A DNA stretch of 64,000 nucleotides, taken from positions 2,323,501 through 2,387,500 of the forward strand of contig NZ_CP110644.1 of NCBI RefSeq assembly GCF_026153515.1, in the 5' to 3' direction. Both the position numbers and the translations under genes were made by a program. The notes beneath the pieces are model-generated. The model saw only the letters and a program-made list of their open reading frames with translations, had not been told where the DNA came from and searched no databases. This document shows positions 44,866 through 53,076 of the stretch, piece after piece; within the stretch, counting starts at the first letter, position 1, and each line of letters opens with the position of its first letter. The DNA comes from Pseudomonas sp. KU26590 (lineage in GTDB: Bacteria; Pseudomonadota; Gammaproteobacteria; Pseudomonadales; Pseudomonadaceae).

Positions 44866-44868
44866 ATC

Positions 44869-46842
44869 ATGATTCCCGAACTCGGCCATCTGGCCATGAT
44901 TTTGGCCCTGTGCTTCGCCATCGTGCAGGCCATCGTGCCGCTGCTGGGCGCCTGGCGCGGCGACCGTCTGTGGATGAGCCTCGCGCAGCCCGCCGCGTGG
45001 GGGCAGTTTGCTTTCCTGGTGTTTGCCTTTGGCTGCCTGACACACTCGTTCATGGTCGACGACTTTTCCGTGGCCTACGTCGCCGAGAACTCTAACAGCG
45101 CCTTGCCGTGGTATTACAAATTCAGCGCCGTCTGGGGCGCGCACGAAGGCTCGTTGCTGCTCTGGGCGTTGATCCTGGGCGGCTGGACCTTCGCCGTGTC
45201 GATCTTTTCCCGGCAACTGCCCCAGGTCATGCTGGCCCGCGTACTGGCGGTGATGGGCATGATCAGCATCGGCTTTCTGCTATTCCTGATCCTCACCTCC
45301 AACCCGTTCAGCCGCATCCTGCCGCAAATTCCCCAGGACGGCCGCGACCTCAACCCGTTGCTGCAGGACATCGGCCTGATCGTCCACCCGCCGATGCTGT
45401 ACATGGGTTACGTCGGGTTCTCGGTGGCCTTCGCCTTCGCCATCGCCGCGCTGCTCGGCGGTCGTCTTGATGCGGCGTGGGCGCGCTGGTCGCGACCTTG
45501 GACCATCGTCGCCTGGGCCTTCCTCGGCATTGGCATCACCCTGGGTTCGTGGTGGGCCTATTACGAACTCGGCTGGGGCGGCTGGTGGTTCTGGGATCCG
45601 GTGGAAAACGCCTCGTTCATGCCCTGGCTGGTGGGCACGGCGCTGATTCACTCCCTGGCGGTCACCGAGAAGCGCGGCGTGTTCAAGAGCTGGACCGTGC
45701 TGCTGGCCATCGCGGCGTTTTCCCTGAGCCTGCTCGGCACCTTCCTCGTGCGCTCCGGCGTGCTGACATCGGTGCATGCCTTCGCCTCTGACCCGGCCCG
45801 TGGCGTGTTCATCTTGATCTTCCTGCTGATGGTAGTCGGCGGCTCACTGACCCTGTTCGCCATCCGCGCGCCGGTGGTGAAAAGCCATGTCGGCTTTGGC
45901 CTGTGGTCGCGGGAAACCTTGCTGCTGGGCAATAACCTGGTGCTGGTGGTGGCGGCGTCGATGATTCTGCTCGGCACGCTTTATCCGCTGGTTTTGGATG
46001 CCCTGAGCGGGGCGAAGATGTCGGTGGGCCCGCCGTATTTCAATGCGTTGTTTGTGCCGCTGATGGGCTTGCTCATGGCGGTGATGGCGGTGGGCGTGCT
46101 GGTGCGCTGGAAGGACACGCCGGTCAAGTGGCTGCTGAGCATGCTCGCGCCGGTATTGGTCGGCAGCGCGGTGCTGGCAGTGATCGCCGGTTTTGCCATG
46201 GCCGACTTCCACTGGGCCGTGCTTGCCACTTGCCTGCTGGCGGCCTGGGTGTTGCTGGCCGGCGTGCGCGACCTGTTCGACAAGACGCGGCACAAGGGTC
46301 TGCTTAAAGGGATGCGCTCGCTGACCCGCAGTTACTGGGGCATGCAAGTGGCGCACCTCGGTATCGCGGTGCTGGCGCTGGGCGTGGTGTTGTCCAGCCA
46401 GAACAGCGCCGAACGTGACCTGCGCATGGCCCCCGGCGAGTCGGTGGAGCTGGGCGGTTATAGGTTTGTGTTCGAGGGCGCCCAGCATTACCAAGGCCCG
46501 AACTTCACCTCCGATCGCGGCACCCTTCGCGTGCTGGAAGACGGCCAGGAAATCACCGTGCTGCACCCGGAAAAACGCCTGTACACGGTGCAGCGTTCGA
46601 TGATGACCGAGGCCGGCATCGACGCCGGTTTCACCCGCGATCTGTACGTGGCGCTGGGCGAACCGCTGGAAAACGGTGCGTGGGCAGTGCGCGTGCACGT
46701 CAAGCCGTTCGTGCGCTGGATCTGGTTCGGTGGGCTGATCACCGCGCTGGGCGGGCTGCTGGCGGCGCTGGACAAACGTTACCGCGTCAAGGTCCGCGCG
46801 AAAGTGCGTGACGCGCTGGGCATGACGGGAGCGGCGGTATGA
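44869..46842 (+). CDS. ccmF: CcmF, cytochrome c heme lyase subunit
   Basis: 657 residues, about 15 membrane segments. The tryptophan-rich motif is WGGWWFWDPVENASFMPWL; conserved His residues occur in WGAHEGSLLLW, LIVHPPMLYMGYVG and LIHSLAVTEKRG. A periplasmic domain is near the C-terminus. With CcmH and CcmI it attaches heme to apocytochrome CxxCH. Stop overlaps ccmG. Confidence 0.97.
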   Translation: MIPELGHLAMILALCFAIVQAIVPLLGAWRGDRLWMSLAQPAAWGQFAFLVFAFGCLTHSFMVDDFSVAYVAENSNSALPWYYKFSAVWGAHEGSLLLWALILGGWTFAVSIFSRQLPQVMLARVLAVMGMISIGFLLFLILTSNPFSRILPQIPQDGRDLNPLLQDIGLIVHPPMLYMGYVGFSVAFAFAIAALLGGRLDAAWARWSRPWTIVAWAFLGIGITLGSWWAYYELGWGGWWFWDPVENASFMPWLVGTALIHSLAVTEKRGVFKSWTVLLAIAAFSLSLLGTFLVRSGVLTSVHAFASDPARGVFILIFLLMVVGGSLTLFAIRAPVVKSHVGFGLWSRETLLLGNNLVLVVAASMILLGTLYPLVLDALSGAKMSVGPPYFNALFVPLMGLLMAVMAVGVLVRWKDTPVKWLLSMLAPVLVGSAVLAVIAGFAMADFHWAVLATCLLAAWVLLAGVRDLFDKTRHKGLLKGMRSLTRSYWGMQVAHLGIAVLALGVVLSSQNSAERDLRMAPGESVELGGYRFVFEGAQHYQGPNFTSDRGTLRVLEDGQEITVLHPEKRLYTVQRSMMTEAGIDAGFTRDLYVALGEPLENGAWAVRVHVKPFVRWIWFGGLITALGGLLAALDKRYRVKVRAKVRDALGMTGAAV

Positions 46843-47375
46843 AGCGCTGGATGTTGCTGATCCCGCTGGTGCTGTTTCTCGGCATGGCTGGGTTGCTGTA
46901 CCGAGGCTTGTATCTGGATCCGTCGGAATTACCGTCGGCGCTGATCGGCAAGCCATTCCCTGAATTCAGCTTGCCTGCGGTGCAGGATGGCAAGCCGCTG
47001 ACCCGCACCGATCTGCTTGGCAAACCGGCGCTGGTCAACGTCTGGGGCACTTGGTGCGTGGCCTGCCGCGACGAGCACCCGGTTTTGACGAAACTGGCCC
47101 AGCAGGGCGTGGTGATCTACGGCGTTAATTACAAGGATGTGAATGCCGATGCGCTGAAGTGGCTCAAGGATTTTCACGACCCGTATCAGCTGAACATCAA
47201 CGATGAAGCCGGCAGCCTGGGTTTGAACCTGGGGGTGTATGGCGCGCCGGAGACCTTTTTGATCGATGCCAAGGGGGTCATTCGCTACAAGCATGTGGGC
47301 GTGATCGACGAGACTGTCTGGCGCGAGAAACTGGCCGGTCAGTACCAGGCGCTGGTTGATGAGGGCTCGCAATGA
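46839..47375 (+). CDS. ccmG: CcmG (DsbE), thioredoxin-like protein of cytochrome c maturation
   Basis: 178 residues. An N-terminal membrane anchor (LLIPLVLFLGMAGLLYRGLY) and a thioredoxin fold with active site WCVAC (C73, C76) in VNVWGTWCVACRDEHPVL. The acidic GVNYKDVNADAL and cis-Pro region YGAPETFLIDAKG fit the family. It keeps apocytochrome cysteines reduced. Confidence 0.97.
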   Translation: MKRWMLLIPLVLFLGMAGLLYRGLYLDPSELPSALIGKPFPEFSLPAVQDGKPLTRTDLLGKPALVNVWGTWCVACRDEHPVLTKLAQQGVVIYGVNYKDVNADALKWLKDFHDPYQLNINDEAGSLGLNLGVYGAPETFLIDAKGVIRYKHVGVIDETVWREKLAGQYQALVDEGSQ

Positions 47376-47908
47376 TCAGGCGCGATGATGTGCCGGCTGG
47401 TCGGGCCTCTTCGCGGGCAAGCGCGCTCCTACAGGGGGTGCGGCGGCTGATTGCCGCTGCGGTATTGGCGTTGGGTTTTGCAGGGGTGGCCCAGGCCGCC
47501 ATTGATGCTTACACCTTCAAGGACGACGCCGAGCGGGCTCGCTACTCCGAGCTGACCCGTGAGTTGCGCTGCCCGAAATGCCAGAACCAGGACATCGCTG
47601 ATTCCAACGCGCCCATCGCCGCCGACCTGCGCAAAGAGATCTACCGCATGCTCGGCGAAGGCCAGAGCAATCAGCAGATCATCGATTTCATGGTCGATCG
47701 CTACGGCGAGTTCGTGCGCTACAAGCCTGAGCTCAATGCTCACACCTGGCTGCTCTGGTTCGGTCCGGCCGGCTTGCTGCTGGGCGGCGCGGTGTTGATT
47801 GGTGTGATCGTCGTGCGTCGTCGCCGCTCCGGCCGCGACGACGCCGATGTGCTTTCCGACGAGGAGCGTCAGCGCCTCGCCCACTTGCTGGATAAGAACC
47901 GCGAATGA
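47372..47908 (+). CDS. ccmH: CcmH, apocytochrome c thioreductase subunit, with REP-derived N-terminal extension
   Basis: 178 residues from ATG 47372, which overlaps the ccmG stop and has GAGGG six bases upstream. Residues ~12-21 ([10 protein letters not shown]) are encoded by a REP half. A GTG at 47438, preceded by AGGGGG, would give [20 protein letters not shown], a normal signal peptide, and a 156-residue protein of usual CcmH size; either or both starts may be used. The CcmH domain has [20 protein letters not shown] and [19 protein letters not shown], then one membrane helix (~131-150). Confidence 0.93.
   Translation: MIRRDDVPAGRASSRASALLQGVRRLIAAAVLALGFAGVAQAAIDAYTFKDDAERARYSELTRELRCPKCQNQDIADSNAPIAADLRKEIYRMLGEGQSNQQIIDFMVDRYGEFVRYKPELNAHTWLLWFGPAGLLLGGAVLIGVIVVRRRRSGRDDADVLSDEERQRLAHLLDKNRE
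47409..47433 (-). repeat. REP half inside the 5' end of ccmH
   Basis: A TTCGCGGGCAAGCGCGCTCC stretch followed by TACAG is the GTAGGAGCGCGCTTGCCCGC-type REP in reverse orientation, in frame within ccmH. Confidence 0.85.
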
Positions 47909-49110
47909 TTGATTTCTGGATGGCCGCCGGCCTGTTGTTGCTGGTGGCTCTTTGTTTCCTGCTGATCCCTGTGGTGCGCGGCCGTCGCGCACAGACTGAG
48001 GAAGATCGCACTGCCCTTAACGTCGCCTTGTATCAGGAGCGCATCGCCGAGCTGCAAACGCAGCAGGAGGAGGGCGTGCTCTCGGCGGCGCAGATGGACG
48101 GCGGTCGCGCCGAGGCTGCGCGCGAACTGCTCGCCGACACCGAAGGGGTGGGCGCCGAGCGGGTGACGCGTCTGGGCAAGCCGCTGCCATTGCTCGCCGC
48201 GATTCTGGTCCCGGTGTTGGCGTTGGGTTTGTATCTGCATTTCGGCGCGTCGGACAAGGTCGAGCTGACCCGGGAGTTCTCCCAGCCGCCGGGTTCGCTG
48301 GCGCAGATGACCGAGCGGCTGGAGCGTGCGGTCAAGGCGCAGCCTGATTCCGCCGAGAGCGCGTATTTCCTCGCCCGGACCTACATGGCCCAGGATCGCC
48401 CGGCCGATGCAGCGCGGATGTTCGAGCGCGCGTCCAAGCTGGCCGGCCGTCAGCCCGAACTGCTCGGGCAGTGGGCCCAGGCGTTGTACTTCGCCGGCAA
48501 CAAGGCCTGGACCCCGCAGATTCAAGGGATTGCCGAAGAAGCGCTGAAGCTCAATCCCAAGGAAGTCACCAGCCTGGGCCTGATGGGCATCAACGCCTTC
48601 GAAAGCCAGCATTTCGACGAGGCGGTGAGCTACTGGACGCGGCTGCTGGCGGTATTGCCGCCGAACGATCCCTCCCGCGGGGCGCTGGAAGGCGGGATCA
48701 AACGCGCCAGTGACAAGCTCGTGCAAAGCGGCGGCACGCTGGAAGACACCCCGCCGGTGGCGGTGCAGGGCGCGCATCTGAAGGTGCGTGTCACGCTGTC
48801 GGAGGCGTTGAAAGCCAAGGTGCAGCCAGGCGACACGGTGTTTGTGTTTGCCCGCGCGGTGTCAGGTCCGCCGGCGCCGTTGGCGGTCAAGCGCGTGACC
48901 GTGGCCGACTTGCCAGTGGAAGTCGAGCTGACTGACGCCGACGCGATGATGCCGCAGCTGAAACTGTCGAACTTCGCCGAAGTCCAACTCGTGGCCCGGG
49001 TGTCCCGCGCCGGTCAGCCCACGGCGGGTGAGTGGATCGGTCGCAGCCAGCCGTTGCCGAGCAACGTGACGGCGCTGCAGGCCCTGACCATCGACAGCCC
49101 CGATCAGTAA
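47905..49110 (+). CDS. ccmI: CcmI (CycH), apocytochrome chaperone
   Basis: 401 residues. Two N-terminal membrane helices ([15 protein letters not shown] and [20 protein letters not shown]) flank a cytoplasmic loop with a predicted coiled coil ([20 protein letters not shown]). A periplasmic TPR domain (~125-250: [40 protein letters not shown]) and a C-terminal beta domain (~275-401) follow. CcmI presents apocytochrome c tails to CcmF-CcmH. It overlaps ccmH by ATGA and ends the ccm operon. Confidence 0.95.
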   Translation: MIDFWMAAGLLLLVALCFLLIPVVRGRRAQTEEDRTALNVALYQERIAELQTQQEEGVLSAAQMDGGRAEAARELLADTEGVGAERVTRLGKPLPLLAAILVPVLALGLYLHFGASDKVELTREFSQPPGSLAQMTERLERAVKAQPDSAESAYFLARTYMAQDRPADAARMFERASKLAGRQPELLGQWAQALYFAGNKAWTPQIQGIAEEALKLNPKEVTSLGLMGINAFESQHFDEAVSYWTRLLAVLPPNDPSRGALEGGIKRASDKLVQSGGTLEDTPPVAVQGAHLKVRVTLSEALKAKVQPGDTVFVFARAVSGPPAPLAVKRVTVADLPVEVELTDADAMMPQLKLSNFAEVQLVARVSRAGQPTAGEWIGRSQPLPSNVTALQALTIDSPDQ

Positions 49111-49140
49111 TCCCGTTAACGCAGCGAGTAGAGAGCCCTT

Positions 49141-49557
49141 ATGTATCGCGTCGCCCGTTTTGCCTTGTTGAGTCTGGTAGTGGGATTGACCGCAGCCTGT
49201 GCGGTGCAGCATCCGGGGCCACAGAGTTCCGAGCCGATCCCAACCATGCCCGGCCCGTCGCCGACCCCGCAGCCGGGAACCCCGCGCACGGCGCCAGAGA
49301 CGCCGCCTTCCATGCCGATCCCGGCGCCAGGCCCGAAAACCTCCTCGCACTTCGCCCCGCCGCCGGGTGGGAACAGTCACTGGGATGCGCGCCTGGGCGT
49401 GCATGTGCTGGATAACGTGCCGAACACGTTCTACCGCCAGCGGACCTATTACCGCTGGAACGACGGCTGGACTTGGTCGACCTCGCCAAGCGGCCCGTGG
49501 CAAGAGACCGATGCCAGCGGGGTACCTCCGGGGTTGAGCAAGCAGTTCGGGAACTAA
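49141..49557 (+). CDS. Small proline-rich lipoprotein
   Basis: 138 residues. A lipoprotein signal (ALLSLVVGLTAAC, Cys at residue 20) is followed by a Pro/Thr/Ser-rich linker (~25-75). A short C-terminal domain (~80-130) reads DARLGVHVLDNVPNTFYRQR, TYYRWNDGWTWSTSPSGPWQ. I do not recognise a named family; the aromatic-rich end looks like a small envelope-associated module. It is 30 bp after ccmI and may be co-transcribed. Confidence 0.8.
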   Translation: MYRVARFALLSLVVGLTAACAVQHPGPQSSEPIPTMPGPSPTPQPGTPRTAPETPPSMPIPAPGPKTSSHFAPPPGGNSHWDARLGVHVLDNVPNTFYRQRTYYRWNDGWTWSTSPSGPWQETDASGVPPGLSKQFGN

Positions 49558-49581
49558 GTTGCCGGTGGGGCTTAGTACGCC

Positions 49582-49860
49582 AAGATCAAGGGCGTCTGCC
49601 TGGGGGCAGACTGTTTCGCCTTCGGCGACTTACTTTTGAAAAGCACCAAAAGTAAGCAAAAGTGCCTGCTCCTGGTTGGGCCCTTCCTTCGTCAGGGTTC
49701 CTTCACTCCGGTCCCGCTCCGTGGGCCCGCGCCGAACGGACATCCATGTCCTGACGGCGCTCTCGCCGCATCCATGCGGCTCGGCCCACTGCGCGAGACC
49801 TGTGTTCAGCCTGCACCCAAGTCGCGTTCTGCGGTGGCTGGACTTGCTTCGTAGGGAGAT
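49582..49860 (+). repeat. Long hairpin-rich intergenic repeat, copy 6 (plus orientation)
   Basis: Begins GATCAAGGGCGTCTGCCTGG 24 bp after the lipoprotein gene. It carries GGAC/GTCC and GCCGC/GCGGC stems with ATCCAT loops. Its inverted partner is copy 7 at 50548-50834. Confidence 0.85.
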
Positions 49861-49922
49861 CAAAAGCAGATCACAAGCAGATCACAAGCAGATCACAAGC
49901 AGATCACAAGCAGATCAAATGC
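49857..49922. repeat. Six tandem copies of AGATCACAAGC
   Basis: An 11-bp unit is repeated six times (outer units vary: AGATCAAAAGC, AGATCAAATGC), expanding the AGATCAAAAGC end found once at the inner edge of other long-repeat copies. Confidence 0.9.
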
Positions 49923-50239
49923 TTCCCGGCCAAAGCCGGTCCTACCGGAGCGCGTGGTCTGTTAGTGGGACCGGCTTTAGCCGGGAAGAGGCCGGTGTGA
50001 GCACCGAACATTCTGCAATGTTTTGATCGTTCCCACGCTCCGCGTGGTAACGCCACCCCGGACGCTCCGCGTCCCGCAGACGACGCGCATCAAGGCCCGG
50101 AGAGGTGACGCGGAGCGTCAACGGAGATTTAGCCCCATGCCACGTTCAGTGTAGGAGCGCGCTTGCCCGCGAACGCAGTCTGTCTGTGACATCCAGGTTG
50201 TCTGACCCAGCGCATTCGCGGGCAAGCGCGCTCCTACAG
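49921..50239. repeat. REP pairs of two families
   Basis: A GGACCGGCTTTAGCCGG-type pair (49921-49988), a single GATCGTTCCCACGC half (50025-50052) and a GCGCGCTTGCCCGCG-type pair (50150-50239). The gap 49558-50866 contains no supported gene. Confidence 0.85.
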
Positions 50240-50276
50240 GTTTTCAGCGTTCGACAGCCCGGCATCCGGCCCAAAT

Positions 50277-50308
50277 AAAAACGGCGACCTCTTCAGGTCG
50301 CCGTTTTT
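50277..50308. terminator. Bidirectional intrinsic terminator
   Basis: AAAAACGGCGACCT / CTTC / AGGTCGCCGTTTTT is a perfect 14-bp dyad with A-run and T-run, usable from either side. No gene with recognisable coding immediately precedes it, so a short transcript from the REP region or read-through from ccm could end here. Confidence 0.85.
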
Positions 50309-50332
50309 GCATCATCCCGCGACGTGTTCTCT

Positions 50333-50535
50333 GATCGTTCCCACGCTCCGCGTGGTAACGCCACCCCGGACGTTACGCGTCCCGCAGACGACGCGCATTA
50401 AGGTTTGGGGAGGTGACGCGGAGCGCCACGGGATGCATTCCCACGCGGAGCGTGGGAACGATCAAGACTTCCCGGCTAAACCCGGTCCTACGGGAGCGCA
50501 CGGTCTGTTAGTGGGACCGGCTTCAGCCGGGAAGC
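50333..50535. repeat. GATCGTTCCCACGC inverted repeat plus REP pair
   Basis: The inverted repeat spans 50333-50463 and a GGACCGGCTTTAGCCGG-type pair spans 50467-50535, immediately before long repeat copy 7. Confidence 0.85.
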
Positions 50536-50547
50536 GGTTGATCTGTT

Positions 50548-50834
50548 TTTGATCTAGATCTTCAAACACATGACTTCCAGACGACACCTATCGCGACTTT
50601 GGTGCAGGCTGAGCGCAGGTCTCGCGGAGTGGGCCGAGCGGCATGGATGCCGCGAGAGCCGCCCCCGCCATGGATGGCGGATGGCGGCGGGCCCACGGAG
50701 CGGGACCGGAGTGAAGGTACTCCGACGAAGGAGGAGCCCAACCGAGAGCAAGCACCCTTGGTTACTTGGGGTGCTTTTCCAAGTAACTCGCCGAAGGCGA
50801 AACCCGAGGCCGTTAGGCCGACGCTCTTGATCTT
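50548..50834 (-). repeat. Long hairpin-rich intergenic repeat, copy 7 (minus orientation, most diverged)
   Basis: Plus-strand hairpins are GCGGCATGGATGCCGC and CCGCCATGGATGGCGG. The second stem has changed completely from GGAC/GTCC in other copies yet still pairs and keeps the ATGGAT loop. Confidence 0.85.
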
Positions 50835-50866
50835 TCCAAGCCACGCCGCAGGTCTAAAACCGGGCT

Positions 50867-51868
50867 TTATTTCGCCGGGTAAATCTGGTCAAACACCCCA
50901 CCATCATTGAAGTGCGTCTTCTGCACGGTACGCCAGTCGCCGAAGGTTTTTTCCACCGACAGGAAATCCACCTTCGGGAAGCGGTCGGTGTACTTGGCCA
51001 GCACCGCCGGGTCCCGAGGCCGCAGGTAGTTGGCGGCAGCGATTTCCTGGCCTTCTGGCGACCACAGGTACTTCAGGTATTCCTCGGCCACCGCGCGGGT
51101 GCCTTTCTTGTCGACCACTTTGTCCACCACGGTGACTGGCGGCTCGGCTTCGGCGGAAACGCTTGGGTAGACCACTTCGAACTGATCACGACCAAACTCG
51201 CGGGCGATCATTTCCGCTTCGTTCTCGAAGGTCACCAGCACGTCGCCGATGTGATTGGTCATGAACGTGGTGGTCGCGCCGCGGCCGCCGGTGTCGAGCA
51301 CCGGCACGTGGCTGAACAGCTCGCCGACGAACTTCTTCGCCGCCGCTTCATCGCCGCCGTTCTTCAGCGTGTAGCCCCACGCCGAGAGGTAGGTGTAGCG
51401 CCCGTTGCCGGAGGTTTTCGGGTTGGGCACCACCACTTCGACGCCGTCTTTGATCAGGTCGGGCCAGTCTTTCAACGCCTTCGGGTTGCCCTTGCGCACG
51501 ATGAAAACCGTGGCCGAGGTGAACGGCGCGCTGTTGTTCGGCAGGCGGGTGACCCAGTTATCCGGAACCAGTTTGCCGTTGTCGGCCAGGGCGTTGATGT
51601 CGGTGGCCATGTTCATGGTGATGACATCGGCGGGCAGGCCATCGATCACCGAACGCGCCTGCTTGCTCGATCCGCCGAAGGACATCTGAATCGTCGGGCT
51701 TTCCTGATGCTCGGCGTTCCAGTGCTTCTGGAAGGCGGCGTTGTAGTCCTTGTAAAAATCGCGCATCACGTCATACGAAACGTTGAGCAGCGACGGCGCG
51801 GCGGCCTGTGCAGCGCTGCCCAGAGCCAGTCCTGCGGCAAGCAGAGAAGCGGCGAAGATCTTTTTCAC
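50867..51868 (-). CDS. sbp: Periplasmic sulfate-binding protein
   Basis: 333 residues. A signal peptide (FAASLLAAGLALGSAAQA) is followed by the sulfate/thiosulfate-binding fold: NVSYDVMRDFYKDYNAAFQK, MSFGGSSKQARSVIDGLPAD, TSGNGRYTYLSAWGYTLKNG, LVTFENEAEMIAREFG. It captures sulfate for the CysTWA permease, whose genes are not in the window, so it is an isolated sbp copy. A GAAT/CACAAGG region upstream provides the start context. Confidence 0.94.
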   Translation of the reverse strand: MKKIFAASLLAAGLALGSAAQAAAPSLLNVSYDVMRDFYKDYNAAFQKHWNAEHQESPTIQMSFGGSSKQARSVIDGLPADVITMNMATDINALADNGKLVPDNWVTRLPNNSAPFTSATVFIVRKGNPKALKDWPDLIKDGVEVVVPNPKTSGNGRYTYLSAWGYTLKNGGDEAAAKKFVGELFSHVPVLDTGGRGATTTFMTNHIGDVLVTFENEAEMIAREFGRDQFEVVYPSVSAEAEPPVTVVDKVVDKKGTRAVAEEYLKYLWSPEGQEIAAANYLRPRDPAVLAKYTDRFPKVDFLSVEKTFGDWRTVQKTHFNDGGVFDQIYPAK

Positions 51869-52002
51869 TGTGGATTCCTTGTGGCGTTGAGCATGAGGCG
51901 TTTATTGATTCGCTCTTGAAAGAGCCGTTGTTATAACCAGGCAAGATGGCCAATGGCTGGCGACTATAACCAAAGTCCCCGGCGGCTCAATAGATCAAAA
52001 AC

Positions 52003-52869
52003 TCATGTGCTTATGTCCCGTTGCGCGTCTGCCGGTGCAGGCATCGCGTCGAGCTTGGGAAACAGCGCATTGCCGCAGCGTGAACAGAAAGCCGCGTTAG
52101 GTTCATGGGCGTTCTTGGCGCAGACCGGGCAGTCGTGCTGCAGCTGATCGCCGCGCATGGCATTGGCCAGTTCGGCGGTGAAAATCCCGGTGGGCACGGC
52201 GATGATCGAGTAACCGGTGATCATCACCAGCGACGACAGGATCTGCCCGATCGGCGTCTTCGGCACGATGTCGCCAAAGCCCACCGTGGTCAGCGTGACG
52301 ATCGCCCAGTAGATGCCCTTGGGAATGCTAGTGAAGCCGTGCTCCGGGCCTTCGACGACGTACATCAGCGTGCCGAACACCGTCACCAGCGTCGACACGG
52401 TGGCCAGAAACACGATGATCTTCTGCTTGCTGCCACGCAGGGCGGCGAGCAGGTAATTGGCCTGTTTCAGATACGGGCTGAGCTTGAGCACCCGGAAGAT
52501 CCGCAGCATGCGCACCACGCGCACGATCAGCAGGTACTGCGCGTCGCTGTAATAGATCGCCAGGATGCCCGGCACGATGGCCAGCAGGTCGATCAGCCCG
52601 TAGAAGCTGAACGCGTACCTCAGGGGCTTGGGCGAGCAGTACAGGCGCACCAGATACTCGACCGCGAAAATGAACGTCAACGCCCATTCGATCCAGGCCA
52701 GCGGCGCGGCGTAATTGCGGTGCACGGCCTCGATACTGTCGATGATCGCCACGAGCAGGCTGAAAAGGATGAGCACCAGCAGGATTTTGTCGAAGCGTCG
52801 GCCGGGTTTGGTGTCACTCTGAAAAACGATGATGCGTAGCTGTTCGCGCCAGCTGATGTTGGTGTCCAT
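52003..52869 (-). CDS. Voltage-gated-type potassium channel with C-terminal zinc ribbon
   Basis: 288 residues. Six membrane segments (S1 ~28-46 to S6 ~205-225). S4 carries a regular arginine series (VRVVRMLRIFRVLKLSPYLK), the pore has selectivity filter TTVGFGD, and S6 ends in FTAELANAM. The cytoplasmic tail has CPVC and CSRCG (C~250-270), a rubredoxin-like zinc ribbon. Kch/Kv-like; physiological role unknown. The filter and S4 identify an ion channel firmly. Confidence 0.9.
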   Translation of the reverse strand: MDTNISWREQLRIIVFQSDTKPGRRFDKILLVLILFSLLVAIIDSIEAVHRNYAAPLAWIEWALTFIFAVEYLVRLYCSPKPLRYAFSFYGLIDLLAIVPGILAIYYSDAQYLLIVRVVRMLRIFRVLKLSPYLKQANYLLAALRGSKQKIIVFLATVSTLVTVFGTLMYVVEGPEHGFTSIPKGIYWAIVTLTTVGFGDIVPKTPIGQILSSLVMITGYSIIAVPTGIFTAELANAMRGDQLQHDCPVCAKNAHEPNAAFCSRCGNALFPKLDAMPAPADAQRDIST

Positions 52870-52972
52870 GGGGTCGTTCCGCGTGCAAGGTCGGCAGAGC
52901 GTGGGACAAAGCGCTCAGGAGCGCAACGTCTGAGGCGTCGCACCGCACATCTGATGGCGTTCATGCTGGCTT

Positions 52973-53066
52973 CTTCCCGGCTGAAGCCGGTCCTACGGAG
53001 AGCATTGCGTACACCCGATGGAACTGGCTACCACGATCCCTGTGGGACCGGCTTTAGCCGGGAAGG
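52973..53066. repeat. REP pair, GGACCGGCTTTAGCCGG type
   Basis: Convergent copies between the potassium-channel start and the chemoreceptor stop, in the tail-side gap of the chemoreceptor gene. Confidence 0.85.
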
Positions 53067-53076
53067 CTCCAGTCGC

